DNA of 64,000 nt from Aureimonas sp. AU12 (lineage in GTDB: Bacteria; Pseudomonadota; Alphaproteobacteria; Rhizobiales; Rhizobiaceae): assembly GCF_001463705.1 (NCBI RefSeq), contig NZ_BBWH01000021.1, positions 62,001 through 126,000 of the forward strand. The letters are read 5' to 3'. How positions within the stretch are numbered: position 1 is the stretch's first letter; every line of letters starts with the position of its first letter. The notes below the pieces were generated by a model. It did no database searches. It was not told where the DNA came from and worked only from the letters and a program-made list of their open reading frames with translations. The translations under genes and the position numbers were made by a program. Below are positions 49,963-62,584 of this stretch, piece by piece.

Positions 49963-51144
49963 TCAGCCTCGCGCTTCCGGGTCGAAGGCGATCGCGGAGA
50001 CGGGAACGATCTCGATGCCGCGTTGCGCAGCCTCCGCCGCCCACCCGGCGATCGTGCCGACCGTCGTCTCGAAGGCGCTGGCGACGCCGATGGCCGTGCC
50101 CCGCGCGCGCGCGACGCGCTCGAGCGCGTCGAGCTGGCGGCGGACCGCGTCGGGGCTCCGCTCGCCGTCGAGTACGAGGTCCGAGGCCGCGAAGGGGGCA
50201 CCGCTGGCCGTGGCGACGTCGCGCGCCTGCGATCGCGACGAGGTGCCGTCGTCGAGATAGAGAAGGCCGCGCCGCGTCAGTTCGGCAAGGAAGGGCTCCA
50301 GCGCCGCGGGATCGGCGTTGAAGCGTGCGCCCATGTAGTTCATGACGCCCACATAGTTGGTCAGACGACCCATCGACCAATCGAGTGCGTCGAACTGGCG
50401 AGCCGCGGCGTCGGCGACGGTCAGCGTGTGCTCGCCCGGCGAGACCTGGGGATAGCCGAACGGCTCCATGGCGGCCTGCAACAGAACCTCGTGGCCGTTG
50501 CGACGTGCCGTCTGCATCCAGCGGTCGAGGCTGTTGCCGCTGGCCGCGAAGGCCAGCGTGACGCCCGCGGGCAGGCGTTCGACGGCTTGCTGCGTGCCGG
50601 TCTGGCTGATGCCGAGACCGCCGACGACGATGGCGATGCGGGTGCCGAGCGCCCCGGATGAGGCGCCGGCATAGACGTCGAGCGGGCGTCGACCGTCGCC
50701 CGAGCGCACGGGAAGCGGCCCGTAGTCGCTGGGCTCGATGAGGGCTTGGTCGGGCATATGCGCGAAGGCCTGCGGTTGGCGCAGGGAGCCGGGCTCGAGC
50801 ACGCGGATCGAGCCGGTATAGGGGTTGGTGTCGCCGTTCATCTGCGGCACGCCGTTGCCGTCGGTGATCTCGACGCCACCGGTTTCGCTCATCCGAACGA
50901 CGTTAGGAAGGGTGGCGGCAGCAGCCGGGGCGCCCGAGGCCACCACTGTCGGGAGTCCGCCTGTCTCGGCCTGCGGTGGGGCGATGGGCGCGAAAGCGGG
51001 CTGGCGCAGCGCGGTGAAGGCCGATCCGCCGGCAAGCGCGACGCCGGCGAGGAGCACCAGCGCCGCGCCACGCCATCGCCTGCGCGGCCCGCCGGATGGG
51101 GGCGTCAGGTTCTGTCCGAGGGGGCGGTAAAGCTCGTCGCGCAT
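49963..51144 (-). CDS. Divergent polysaccharide deacetylase family protein
   Basis: 393-residue membrane-anchored protein. A cytoplasmic Arg-rich start and one helix (about 26-47) are followed by a Pro/Ala linker. The C-terminal ~230 residues match the divergent polysaccharide deacetylase domain (DUF610): RIAIVVGGLGISQTGTQQAVERLPAGVTLAF, HEVLLQAAMEPFGYP and MNYMGARFNADP. The fold is NodB-like but the metal motif is altered, so activity is uncertain. It follows ctpA and envC on the same strand, an arrangement pointing to envelope remodelling. Confidence 0.87.
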   Translation of the reverse strand: MRDELYRPLGQNLTPPSGGPRRRWRGAALVLLAGVALAGGSAFTALRQPAFAPIAPPQAETGGLPTVVASGAPAAAATLPNVVRMSETGGVEITDGNGVPQMNGDTNPYTGSIRVLEPGSLRQPQAFAHMPDQALIEPSDYGPLPVRSGDGRRPLDVYAGASSGALGTRIAIVVGGLGISQTGTQQAVERLPAGVTLAFAASGNSLDRWMQTARRNGHEVLLQAAMEPFGYPQVSPGEHTLTVADAAARQFDALDWSMGRLTNYVGVMNYMGARFNADPAALEPFLAELTRRGLLYLDDGTSSRSQARDVATASGAPFAASDLVLDGERSPDAVRRQLDALERVARARGTAIGVASAFETTVGTIAGWAAEAAQRGIEIVPVSAIAFDPEARG

Positions 51145-51195
51145 GAGTCCTGTGTAGGACAGCGAACTGACGCGGAGCTTTGCGTGCGATCCAAA

Positions 51196-51228
51196 GGAAA
51201 AGGGCCCCGGCGCGATGCCGGAGCCCTT
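51196..51228 (-). terminator. ctpA terminator
   Basis: A 12-bp stem with one mismatch (51200-51211 with 51217-51228) closes a 5-nt loop. On the minus strand it ends in TTTTCC. It lies 24 bp past the ctpA stop and separates it from the deacetylase-like gene. Confidence 0.75.
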
Positions 51229-51251
51229 CGGTCAATGCCGTATCGATGCGC

Positions 51252-52598
51252 TCAGTTGGCGATCGACGCGGAATCCTGCTTCGGCGGGAAGGCGGCGTTC
51301 GTCTTGACGCCGCGCAGGAGATCGAGCGCGTACTGCATCTGCAGGTCGTCCTTGGCCTCCGGCGGCACGTAGTCGAGCGACCCCGAACCCTCGTCGCTCT
51401 CTTCGACACCCTGGATGTGTCCGCGCAGCGAGGATTCTCCGAGCTTGACGTCCTCGTCCGCCTTCAGACCCATCTGCGCCTTGATCTCCTCGGGGAGCGG
51501 CTGATCGACCTCGATGTCGGGCTTGATGCCGCGACCCTGGATCGAGGTGCCTGCCGGTGTGTAGTAGAGCGCCGTCGTCAGACGCAGCGCGCCGTTGGCA
51601 CCAAGCGGGATGATCGTCTGCACCGATCCCTTGCCGAACGAGCGCGAGCCGACAACGGTGGCGCGGCGCTGATCCTGCAGGGCGCCGGCGACGATCTCGG
51701 ATGCCGAGGCCGAACCGCCGTTGACGAGCACGACCAGCGGCTTGCCGTCGATATCGTCGCCCGTGCGGGCGTTGTAGCGGCGGGTTTCCTCGGCGTTGCG
51801 GCCGCGGGTCGAGACGATCTCGCCGTTCTGCAGGAAGGCGTCGGAGACGCTGACCGCTTCGTCGAGCAGGCCGCCCGGGTTGCGGCGCAGATCGAGCACA
51901 AAACCCTTGAGCTGGTCGGCGGGGATCTTCGCCTTGATGTCGGCGATCGCCTCTTCCATGCCGCTCGTGGTCTGCTCGTTGAAGCGCAGGAGCTTGATAT
52001 AGCCGACGTCGTTCTCGACGGTGTGGCGCACCGAGGGAACCTTGATCTCGGCGCGCTCGATCGAGAGGCGCACCGGCTGGGTGGCGCCGTCGCGGATGAT
52101 GGTGAGGTCGACGGAGGAGCCGATCTCGCCCTTCATCTTCTCGACGGCCTCGGCCAGCGTCAGGCCGCGTACCTGCTCGCCGTTGATCTCGGCGATGAGG
52201 TCGCCCGCGAGGACGCCCGCCTTGTCGGCCGGGGTGCCGTCGAAGGGCGAGATGACCTTGACCAGCTCGTTCTCCATCGTGACCTCGATGCCGAGGCCGC
52301 CGAACTCGCCGCGCGTCTCGGTGCGCATGTCCGCCGTTTCCTTGGCGTTCATGTAGCTCGAATGCGGGTCGAGGGAGGTGAGCATGCCGTTGATCGCAGT
52401 CTCGATCAGCTTCTGGTCGTCGGGCACGTCGACATATTGCGCGCGCACGCGCTCGAACACGTCTCCGAAGATCGCAAGCTGGCGATAGGTATCCGACCCC
52501 GCGGCATTCGCTACGCCTGCATGCGAGCCGACGAACGTCGTCATCGCGGTCGCTCCGAGGAGCGCTCCGGCGAAGAGAATGGAGAGCTTACGTATCAT
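51252..52598 (-). CDS. ctpA: Carboxy-terminal processing protease CtpA (S41 family)
   Basis: Periplasmic serine protease of family S41A, 448 residues. A signal sequence (1-34, ending GVANAAG) is followed by the N-terminal helical region, a PDZ domain (GLGIEVTMENELVKVISPFDGTPADKAGVLAGD) and the protease core. Catalytic Ser lies in NGGSASASE and Lys in SRSFGKGSVQ. ATG 52598 has AGGACGAGGA upstream and overlaps the envC end by 11 nt. EnvC-CtpA linkage fits control of murein hydrolases during division. Confidence 0.94.
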   Translation of the reverse strand: MIRKLSILFAGALLGATAMTTFVGSHAGVANAAGSDTYRQLAIFGDVFERVRAQYVDVPDDQKLIETAINGMLTSLDPHSSYMNAKETADMRTETRGEFGGLGIEVTMENELVKVISPFDGTPADKAGVLAGDLIAEINGEQVRGLTLAEAVEKMKGEIGSSVDLTIIRDGATQPVRLSIERAEIKVPSVRHTVENDVGYIKLLRFNEQTTSGMEEAIADIKAKIPADQLKGFVLDLRRNPGGLLDEAVSVSDAFLQNGEIVSTRGRNAEETRRYNARTGDDIDGKPLVVLVNGGSASASEIVAGALQDQRRATVVGSRSFGKGSVQTIIPLGANGALRLTTALYYTPAGTSIQGRGIKPDIEVDQPLPEEIKAQMGLKADEDVKLGESSLRGHIQGVEESDEGSGSLDYVPPEAKDDLQMQYALDLLRGVKTNAAFPPKQDSASIAN

Positions 52599-54105
52599 TC
52601 CTCGTCCTTCCAGATGATCCATCCGTCCACCAGGGCTGCGGATCGACCGGTTTCCCGTCCTTGCGAAACTCAACGTAGAGCGAGGGGGCGGCATCCACCA
52701 TGTCCGCATCCGACGCACTGGCGATCCGCGTCGCTCCCATTGCGGCCAGCGGTTCACCTGAAAGCACGAACTGGCCGACCGACACGTCGATCCGGCTCAT
52801 GCCGGCCAGGACGATATGATAGCCGTCGCCCGCATTCAGGATCAAGAGCTGTCCATAGGAGCGGAAGGGACCGGAATAGAGGATCTGGCCTTCCGCCGGG
52901 GCCGTCACCGTGTCGCCGGCTCTCGCGGCGATCGTCACGCCCGATGCGGCCCGCCCGATCCCGTCGGAATGGCCGAAGCGAACGGTCTGCCGTCCCGCGA
53001 CGGGAGGCACGAGGCTCCCTTTCAATGTCGAAAATGCGGCGGCGGGTGCCATCCGCGCCATCTCACGGCGAAGTTGAGCGACGTCGTAGGTCGGTGGCTC
53101 GGCGGTCGCGGGAACCTGAGGCTCGGGCGATGCGCTCCTGGGCTCGGCGGCCGCATCCGGCGGCGAGGTCTTCGCCGCCAATTCGGCCTCGGCGGCGGCG
53201 CGCTGGCGCGCCTCCTCGGCCGCTCGGATGGTGGCGAGGCGCTCGCGCTCTTCGGCGGCGCGGGTGCGGGCCGTCTCGGCTTCGAGCGAGGCGATGAGCT
53301 CCTGCAGGGTGGTGGCCTGCGATGCCAGTTCGGCGGCGCGCCGGTTCTCATCGCCGATCCGGCCGCGGCCCTCGGCCTCCAGCTTCTCCTTCTGCGCGAA
53401 CAGGAGGCGCAGCCGCTCCTCTTCCTCGCGCCCGCGCGTCAATGCCTCGGCGAAGCGCTGCTTCTCGCCGGCCAGCTGGTCCTTCACGGCGACGAGGCGC
53501 GTGAGGTCGGCGAGAAGCGCCTCGGTCTGTGTGCGGATTTCCGGCACCACGGCGCCGAGGAGGATGGCGCTGCGCACCGAACCCAGCGCATCGCCGGGCT
53601 TCACGAGAAGCGCCGGCGGCGGCTTGCGGCCCATGCGCTCGAGCGCGCCGAGCACTTCGGCAAGGACGCCGCGCCGCTCGCGCAGCGACGACTTGATCCG
53701 CGTCTCCTGGTCGGCGAGCGAGCCGATGCGCGCCTCGCTGCCGGCGATCGCGACCGAGGCCTTGCGCTGTTCGGTCGCGGCGGAAATCATCGCGGTTCGC
53801 AGCTCGTCGCGGTCCGCCGCGTAGCGGGCGATTTCGGCATCGAGCCGGGTGGCCGTCTCCTTCGACAGGGTGATGGCGTCGCCGATCCGCTTCAGCTCGG
53901 CTTCGGTGCGGGCGCGCTGGGCAATGAGGGCGATGCTGGTGGTGACGCTCGGTGCCGGCGGCTGGGGCTCCATGCCGGGCGCGACGGACGCCTCGCGCAC
54001 CGGCTCCGCGTCCGCGTCCTTTGCCCAGATGGCGCCCGGATGCACGCTGCCTGCGAGAAGGGCGGCCGCGATCAGCAGCCGCAGTCTCCGGCGGGGCGCT
54101 TGCAT
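52588..54105 (-). CDS. envC: Murein hydrolase activator EnvC family protein
   Basis: 505-residue periplasmic protein. Signal peptide (about 1-28) is followed by a long coiled coil (roughly 55-310, Glu/Arg/Ala-rich), an Ala/Pro linker and a C-terminal LytM domain (PVAGRQTVRFGHSDG to YVEFRKDGKPVDPQPWW). The zinc ligands of active LytM enzymes are not preserved: no HxxxD and no HxH are visible. This is as expected for EnvC, which activates amidases rather than cutting murein. ATG 54105 gives a clean signal peptide; the frame extends to ATG 54213. Confidence 0.88.
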   Translation of the reverse strand: MQAPRRRLRLLIAAALLAGSVHPGAIWAKDADAEPVREASVAPGMEPQPPAPSVTTSIALIAQRARTEAELKRIGDAITLSKETATRLDAEIARYAADRDELRTAMISAATEQRKASVAIAGSEARIGSLADQETRIKSSLRERRGVLAEVLGALERMGRKPPPALLVKPGDALGSVRSAILLGAVVPEIRTQTEALLADLTRLVAVKDQLAGEKQRFAEALTRGREEEERLRLLFAQKEKLEAEGRGRIGDENRRAAELASQATTLQELIASLEAETARTRAAEERERLATIRAAEEARQRAAAEAELAAKTSPPDAAAEPRSASPEPQVPATAEPPTYDVAQLRREMARMAPAAAFSTLKGSLVPPVAGRQTVRFGHSDGIGRAASGVTIAARAGDTVTAPAEGQILYSGPFRSYGQLLILNAGDGYHIVLAGMSRIDVSVGQFVLSGEPLAAMGATRIASASDADMVDAAPSLYVEFRKDGKPVDPQPWWTDGSSGRTRNDT

Positions 54106-54354
54106 GGTCGTCGCGGGGAGGCGGGCCTGCGGCAAGCGATCGTCGTCCTTCGGGTTCGCCGGGATCTGTGCGTCGAAGCTTAAGGGGCCGGACCTTAAGA
54201 AACGATCAACCATGCGACCGCGACCGAGGCCGGAGGCGCTGCGCGCACGAACCCCATGAGAGGGGAGGGGCAGGGCGCGAGGAAGGCGCGGTCGGCAAAA
54301 CGCGAACGAAATCTAAGCCCTGTTGCCGTTCGGCATCGCCTGTCGGCCGCGGCG

Positions 54355-54837
54355 TCAGGCGCGGTGATAGGGGTGGCCGGCGAGGATCGTGGTGGCGCGA
54401 TAAAGCTGTTCGGCGAGGAGAATGCGCACGATCTGGTGCGGGAAGGTCAGCCGCCCGAAGGCGATCGTGCCCGCCGCAGCCGTGCGCAGCTCCGGCGCGA
54501 GGCCGTCGGGGCCGCCGATGACGAGAGCGAGATCGCGCAGGCCTTCGTCTCGCAGCCGGGCGAGGTCGACCGCGAACTCCTCCGAGGACGGGGTGCGTCC
54601 GGTCTCGTCAAGCGCCAGCAGGCGGCAGCCTTCGGGCAGGGCCGCGGTGAGGCGCGTGGCCTCGTCGCGCCGGCGCTCGCTCACGCCGGGCAGCTTGGAC
54701 TCGGGCAGCTCCACCACGCCCGCGAAGTCGAGCCCGAGCGGCGCACCGCTCTTCTTCAGGCGGTCGAGATAGCGGGCGGCGAGCTCCTGCTCCGGCCCGG
54801 CCTTCATCCGGCCGATGGCGGCGATGCGAAGTCTCAT
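54355..54837 (-). CDS. rlmH: 23S rRNA pseudouridine1915 N3-methyltransferase RlmH
   Basis: SPOUT methyltransferase acting on Psi1915 of 23S rRNA in assembled 70S ribosomes. 160 residues. Diagnostic sequences are LDETGRTPSSEEFA, the SAM knot FVIGGPDG-like LALVIGGPDGLAPELR and the end PHQIVRILLAEQLYRATTILAGHPYHRA. ATG 54837 gives the normal MRLRIAAIGRMKAGPE start. It follows rsfS, as in many bacteria, with an internal hairpin between them. Confidence 0.95.
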   Translation of the reverse strand: MRLRIAAIGRMKAGPEQELAARYLDRLKKSGAPLGLDFAGVVELPESKLPGVSERRRDEATRLTAALPEGCRLLALDETGRTPSSEEFAVDLARLRDEGLRDLALVIGGPDGLAPELRTAAAGTIAFGRLTFPHQIVRILLAEQLYRATTILAGHPYHRA

Positions 54838-54862
54838 GGGTGTGTCGATGGCCTCGAACGGC

Positions 54863-54891
54863 AAAAGCCGCGGACGAGGGCCCGCGGCTTT
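54863..54891 (-). terminator. Hairpin between rsfS and rlmH
   Basis: A 10-bp perfect stem (54864-54873 with 54882-54891) closes an 8-nt loop. On the minus strand it ends in TTTT. It lies just beyond the rsfS stop and could act as an attenuator reducing rlmH expression. Confidence 0.7.
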
Positions 54892-54916
54892 CGAGACTGG
54901 AAGGACGGGACGTCGG

Positions 54917-55438
54917 TCAGTGGACCGTCGTCTCCTTGGCGTCCGACACGCTCCACATCTTCTCGATGTTGTAGAAGGTGCGCACTTCCGGGCGGAAGAT
55001 GTGGATGATGATGTCGCCGGTGTCGATCAGCACCCAGTCGCCGTTCTGGAGACCCTCGACCTTGGCATTGCCATGGCCGGCTTCCTTGAGGTCGCGCAGA
55101 AGATGGTCGGCGACGGCCGAGACGTGCCGATGCGAACGGCCGGAGGCGATCACCATATGGTCGGCGAGCGCGGAACGGCCCTGCAGGTTGATGTCGACGA
55201 CCTCTTCGGCCTTCGAGTCGTCGAGGCTGGCGATGACGACCTCGATCGCGGTGCGACCTTCGGTCGGGGAAGAGACGCGCGAGACGGAGCGGTCGTCAGC
55301 GGCGGTCTCGACGGCGGCGATATCGTCCTGCAGTTCGGCAACGGGTGTCAGGTACGTGGTCCTTTCGGGCTTCGGCGAGGCGGTCGGATCGACCGTTGCC
55401 GGCAGGGGTAAGGTGGCAAGGATTGGTGACGGATTCAA
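54917..55438 (-). CDS. rsfS: Ribosomal silencing factor RsfS
   Basis: Binds uL14 and blocks subunit joining in starvation. 173 residues, with a variable N-terminal ~60 residues before the RsfS core (VVIASLDDSKAEEVVDINLQGRSALADHMVIASGRSHRHVSAVADHL, then GDWVLIDTGDIIIHIFRPEVRTFYNIEKMW). TTG 55438 overlaps the nadD stop (TTGA) and has AGGA upstream. The start is less sure than the rest, and no ATG or GTG lies between it and the core. Confidence 0.9.
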   Translation of the reverse strand: MNPSPILATLPLPATVDPTASPKPERTTYLTPVAELQDDIAAVETAADDRSVSRVSSPTEGRTAIEVVIASLDDSKAEEVVDINLQGRSALADHMVIASGRSHRHVSAVADHLLRDLKEAGHGNAKVEGLQNGDWVLIDTGDIIIHIFRPEVRTFYNIEKMWSVSDAKETTVH

Positions 55439-56079
55439 GACGGGGCTTCCTGACGCTCGCGCAGGAGCGTGGAGGAGAGGGGGGACCGCGGACCATGGAG
55501 AAAGACCCAGGCGGGCGGCGGTGAGAGGGCGAGCTGCGCGGCATCGACCTCGGGAATGCGGAAGCGCGCAAGCGTGCGCGCGGCGGGAGACGAGAGAAGC
55601 GACAGCGTCGATCCCGGTCGGTCGACGATTGCGAGCGGCACTTGTCGCGCGATCTGGCGCCAGGACTGCCAGCGGTGGAACCCCGCCAGGCTGTCGGCGC
55701 CCATCAGCCAGACGAAGCGAACGTCCGGCTTGCGGCGTTTCAAGAGCGACACCGTATCGGCGGTGAAGCGGATGTGCTGCGACGCCTCGAAGGCGGTGAC
55801 GAGAATGCGCGGATCCTTCACGAGCGCCCGCGACAGGGCGATGCGCTCGTTCAGCGGCTTGAGGTTGCCGTGATCCTTCAGCGGATTGCCCGGCGTCACC
55901 ATCCACCAGACCCGGTCGAGGCGAAGCCGCTGCAGCGCCGTCTCGGCGACGAGGAGATGGCCCTCGTGCGGCGGGTTGAAGGAGCCGCCGAGAAGGCCGA
56001 TGCGAAGCCCGCGCTCGGTGTGCGGCAGGCGAAGATCGGCCGGCCGCAGGGGCGGGAAGGGATGGGTCTCGCGATTCAC
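55435..56079 (-). CDS. nadD: Nicotinate-nucleotide adenylyltransferase NadD
   Basis: Adds AMP to nicotinate mononucleotide in NAD synthesis. 214 residues. The nucleotidyltransferase motif is [15 protein letters not shown] (GxFxPxHxGH), followed by MVTPGNPLK and [21 protein letters not shown]. The C-terminal SSTLLR corresponds to the ISST-R motif. GTG 56079 overlaps the proA stop (GTGA). The N-terminal ~25 residues form a polar extension. Confidence 0.94.
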   Translation of the reverse strand: MNRETHPFPPLRPADLRLPHTERGLRIGLLGGSFNPPHEGHLLVAETALQRLRLDRVWWMVTPGNPLKDHGNLKPLNERIALSRALVKDPRILVTAFEASQHIRFTADTVSLLKRRKPDVRFVWLMGADSLAGFHRWQSWRQIARQVPLAIVDRPGSTLSLLSSPAARTLARFRIPEVDAAQLALSPPPAWVFLHGPRSPLSSTLLRERQEAPS

Positions 56080-57354
56080 GGCCTCGTCTGGCCCGATCCG
56101 GACACCCGATAGTTGAAGGTGGTGAGCTGTTCGACGCCGACCGGGCCACGCGCATGCATCTTCCCGGTGGCGATGCCGATTTCGCCGCCGAAGCCGAACT
56201 CGCCGCCATCGGCGAACTGGGTGGAGGCGTTGTGGAGGAGGATGGCCGAGTCGACCGAACGGAAGAAGCGGTCGGCGACCGCCTCGTCCTGCGTCACCAC
56301 CGCTTCCGTGTGATGGGAGGAGTAGCGCTCGATATGGGCGATCGCGCCCTCGATGCCGGGCACAAGCGCGACGGAGAGGATGGCGTCGAGATACTCGGTG
56401 CGGAAATCCTCGTCCGTGGCGGGGCGCGCCGCCGGATAGAGCGCCCGCACGGCTTCGCTGCCGCGGATCTCGCAACCGGCTGCTGCGAGATCGTCGAGGA
56501 TGGGCGCCAGATGCGTTGATGCCACCGCCTCGTCGATGAGCAGCGTCTCGGCCGCGCCGCAGATGCCGGTGCGACGCATCTTGGCGTTGACCGCGATCGC
56601 CCGCGCCATGGCGAGATCGGCCGCACCGTCGACATAGAGATGGCAGAGGCCTTCGAGATGGGCGAAGACGGGCACGCGGGCGTCGCGCTGCACCCGCTCC
56701 ACCAGCGAGCGGCCGCCGCGCGGCACGATGACGTCGATGGCGCCGCCCAGCCCCGTCAGCATGGCGCCGACAGCGGCGCGGTCGGCGGTCGGCACGAGCT
56801 GGATCGCATCGCGCGGCAGGCCGGCGGCGTCGAGCCCGGCCTGCAGGGCGCGGTGGATCGCCGCCGAGGAGCGGCGCGAGTCCGAGCCGCCGCGCAGGAT
56901 CACGGCATTGCCGGCCTTCAGGCAGAGCGCGCCGGCATCGGCGGTGACGTTGGGCCGGCTCTCGTAGATCACGCCAATCACGCCGATCGGCGTGCGCACG
57001 CGCCGGATCTGCAGGCCGTTCGGCCGGGTCCACTCGTCCGCGACGGCACCGACGGGATCGGGCAGGGCGGCGATCGCCCGAAGGCTGCTCGCGATACCCG
57101 CCACCCGCCCGGCGTCGAGGCGCAGACGATCGATCATCGCCGCGCTCATGCCCGCGGCCTGCGCATCCGCGACGTCGCCGTCATTGCCGGAAAGGATCTC
57201 GGCGACGCTCGCCTCTACGGCATAGGCCATCGCTTCGAGCGCACGCGTCTTCGTTTCCGAAGACGCCATCGCCAGCGCGCGGGCGGCGCGGCTTGCGCGG
57301 CGTCCCATCGCCTGCATCAGTGCGTCCACGGACATCGTCCCGTTGGGCATCGCC

Positions 57355-57365
<11 letters not shown>
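56076..57365 (-). CDS. proA: Gamma-glutamyl phosphate reductase
   Basis: Second step of proline synthesis, reducing gamma-glutamyl phosphate to the semialdehyde. 429 residues of the aldehyde dehydrogenase superfamily. [34 protein letters not shown] and the catalytic Cys in [14 protein letters not shown] are present, and the end is [13 protein letters not shown]. It overlaps proB by 11 nt and nadD by 4 nt. Confidence 0.95.
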
Positions 57366-60269
<2,904 letters not shown>

Positions 60270-60273
<4 letters not shown>

Positions 60274-60842
60274 CCCGTGCGGCTCCAGTCCTTCAGCGAC
60301 TGCCAGCATCGCCGATCCATCCGGTAGGTCTCGCTGGCGACACGCCCCGCTGCGAGCGACAGCGAGAGCCCCGTGCCGCAATAGCCGAAGCCGCATTTCT
60401 GGATGACGCGGCGCGAGGCGCCGTTGATCACCCGGCAGCGAACCTCGACGAGTTCCATCGCGAGACGGGAGAATGCGTGGTCGATCACCGCCTGCGCGGC
60501 TTCCGTCGCATAGCCCTGGCTCCAGAAGGGCCGGCCGATCCAGTAGCCGAGTTCCACCGCATCGTCGGCCTCGAGCGCCTGCAGCGAGGCGAGGCCGACA
60601 AACACGTTGTCGCTCCGCCGCGTCACGGCGAGGATCAACTCGTCCTCGACGCCGGTGAGAAAGGCTTCCGCATGTCCCAGCGTATAGGGATGGGGAATGC
60701 GGGAGGTCATCTCCGCGATCTGTCGATCGTTGGCGTGGCGCGCGATCGCCGGGGCGTCGCCCAAGGTGGCGGGCCGAAGCCTCAGCCGCCTCGTCGAAAG
60801 GTAACACTCGTCTTCGTCGAGGGCGGCGTCTTCGCATGTCAT
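60270..60842 (-). CDS. GNAT family N-acetyltransferase (RimJ-like)
   Basis: 190-residue acetyltransferase of the Acetyltransf_3 type: LSTRRLRLRPATLGDAPAIARHANDRQIAEMTSRIPHPY, then VELGYWIGRPFWSQGYATEAAQAVIDHAF and VIQKCGFGYCGTG. The start MTCEDAALDEDE follows AAGG. An upstream in-frame ATG (60926) would run through the rpmA terminator and is rejected. It is coupled to the DUF3833-like gene. Confidence 0.85.
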
Positions 60843-60872
60843 CGGACCGGACCTTCGGGCTCGCGGGGAAAC

Positions 60873-60904
60873 GAAAAACGGGGAGATGGCGGCCCATCTC
60901 CCCG
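60873..60904 (-). terminator. rplU-rpmA terminator
   Basis: An 11-bp perfect stem (60879-60889 with 60894-60904) closes a 4-nt loop and is followed on the minus strand by TTTTT (60874-60878). It lies about 77 bp past the rpmA stop. Confidence 0.85.
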
Positions 60905-60980
60905 GTTCGTTCCTCGAAACCGACATCCTGTCGGGGTCAGAGGCCGGGTCGTTGGGACGCCGGCGCTCTGAAGCGACCGG

Positions 60981-61250
60981 TCACTCGGCGGCTTCGGCTT
61001 TCGGCATGACGGAGATGTAGGTTCGCCCTTGCGCCTTCTTCTGGAAGGTCACGACGCCTTCGGCGGTCGCGAACAGGGTGTGGTCGCGGCCAAGGCCCAC
61101 GTTCACGCCGGGATGCCAGCGCGTGCCGCGCTGACGCACGAGAATGTTGCCCGAGATCACGTTCTCGCCGCCGAACTTCTTCACGCCGAGGCGCTTGGAC
61201 TCGGAATCGCGACCGTTGCGGGACGAACCGCCTGCCTTTTTATGTGCCAT
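60981..61250 (-). CDS. rpmA: 50S ribosomal protein L27
   Basis: 89-residue protein whose N-terminus reaches the peptidyl-transferase centre. The full signature [24 protein letters not shown], then [21 protein letters not shown], is present, with no cleavable Firmicutes-type leader. It follows rplU by 153 bp on the same strand. A weak 7-8 bp hairpin lies in between at about 61287-61304. Confidence 0.96.
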   Translation of the reverse strand: MAHKKAGGSSRNGRDSESKRLGVKKFGGENVISGNILVRQRGTRWHPGVNVGLGRDHTLFATAEGVVTFQKKAQGRTYISVMPKAEAAE

Positions 61251-61403
61251 CTGTCAGTCTCCTGATGTCTGCCGGGGCTGGCGCGGGGTCCTTCTCGAAG
61301 GACCGACCGGGGCGCCGCCCCCTTGAAAATCGTCTCGTCGTCTCGTCAATCCCGTGGGACCGGCGCCGGTTCCGGCGCACCGTCCTCGTCGGGATCGCAG
61401 GGC

Positions 61404-61877
61404 TCAGGCGGTCTCGCCGTCGGCCTTCTTCTTCGAAGCGCGGGGCTTCTTGGCGGCAGTCTCGCCGGCAACGTCCGGGGTCTCGCTCGAAGCCGTCGTG
61501 GCGGTGTGGGCCGCAGGGGCTTCCGACACCGGGGCGTCGTTCGAGGCGGCGGCGGCGCGCGGGCTCGCCGTCTTGCCGTCGGTCAGGATCTCGCTGATGC
61601 GGATCAGCGTCAGGTCCTGGCGATGACCGCGGGTGCGCTTGGAGTTCTGGCGGCGACGCTTCTTGAAGGAGATCACCTTCTTGCCACGGGTCTGCTCGAC
61701 GATTTCGCCGACCACGCTGGCGCCGGCCACGAAGGGCGCGCCGATCGTGGTGCCGACCATCAGCACTTCGGCGAACGAGACCTGGTCGCCGGCTTCGCCG
61801 GGCAGGCGCTCGATCTCGAACTCGTCGTTGGCGGCGACGCGGTACTGCTTGCCGCCGGTCTTGATCACTGCGAACAT
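61404..61877 (-). CDS. rplU: 50S ribosomal protein L21
   Basis: 157-residue rRNA-binding protein. The L21 core ([54 protein letters not shown]) ends near residue 103. The remaining ~54 residues are an Ala/Lys-rich tail seen in alphaproteobacteria and absent from E. coli L21. ATG 61877 has AAAGGTGAT upstream. First gene of rplU-rpmA. Confidence 0.95.
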   Translation of the reverse strand: MFAVIKTGGKQYRVAANDEFEIERLPGEAGDQVSFAEVLMVGTTIGAPFVAGASVVGEIVEQTRGKKVISFKKRRRQNSKRTRGHRQDLTLIRISEILTDGKTASPRAAAASNDAPVSEAPAAHTATTASSETPDVAGETAAKKPRASKKKADGETA

Positions 61878-62299
61878 GGATATCACCTTTCGGTCCGGCT
61901 CTCGCCCCGGTCTCTCCGGGGTCGGGCCGTCTTCTTGTGGTTATTTCGGCTCGTGTCCGGGCCTCGGCACCCTCCGGGCGCCATATCCGGACGCGCTCGC
62001 CTTAGCGGGGAGAGGCCGAAAGGTCAAGATCGGACCGGCGATCGCAACGGGGGAATGACGGCGGCGCGTGAACGAATTCGCAGCCGGAAGTGACTCCGGC
62101 CTGGACGGCTTGGATATAGGCGCCTTCCGGCGCCGAAGGCGCGGCGCGCTTGGTCCGCGACACCCGATCGTCATGAAGCCGTCGATTGCCTCTTGTAAAG
62201 CGATGCGAGTGTTTGTTAGAGAGCCCTCGCGCCGAAAGACGCCGACCACGCCTAGGAAGAACGTTCTGAGATCGGACCGGTTTGCCGGATCCTGCGGAC
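61878..62299. other. Intergenic region rplU / tRNA-Ser
   Basis: 422 bp with no convincing gene. Near rplU the transcript leader can form CCCCGG/CCGGGG (61905-61921, 5-nt loop), which could be a regulatory or stability hairpin. A second hairpin is GCGCCTTC/GAAGGCGC at 62120-62142. The promoters of rplU and of the tRNA must lie here, but I cannot place them confidently. Confidence 0.5.
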
Positions 62300-62389
62300 G
62301 GAGAGGTGGCAGAGTGGTCGAATGCACCGCACTCGAAATGCGGCATACGGGCAACCGTATCGGGGGTTCGAATCCCTCCCTCTCCGCCA
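62300..62389 (+). tRNA. tRNA-Ser (CGA)
   Basis: 90-nt class II tRNA. Acceptor GGAGAGG pairs with CCTCTCC, the anticodon stem CCGCA/TGCGG encloses CTCGAAA (anticodon CGA, decoding UCG), the long variable arm is formed by ATACGGGCAACCGTAT, the T-loop is GGTTCGAATCC, and CCA is encoded at 62387-62389. An insertion-sequence remnant begins within ~200 bp downstream. Confidence 0.96.
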
Positions 62390-62584
62390 TTTAGGGTTCA
62401 CACTCCGCCAATTCCAAACCTTGGTTCTTCCGGCATTCTGCTCATCGGGGCGCCCAGCCGGTGGCGACCGGAACGTGCGTGGATCGGGTGGTGTACAGCG
62501 TGGTGTATTGATCCTGACCCGTGGAACGGGTCCGGACGGCGTGAGAATTTTCGGGCACGATTTCTCGACGAGAGGAGAGAGCCG

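Noticed and set aside
60843-60926. An N-terminal extension of the GNAT gene to ATG 60926
   Set aside because: The extension would be translated through the rpmA terminator hairpin and has no GNAT similarity; MTCEDAALDEDE at 60842 is the better start.
61287-61304. A terminator between rplU and rpmA
   Set aside because: The GGTCCTTC/GAAGGACC stem is short and has no T-run; the two genes are expected to be co-transcribed, with the real terminator at 60873-60904.
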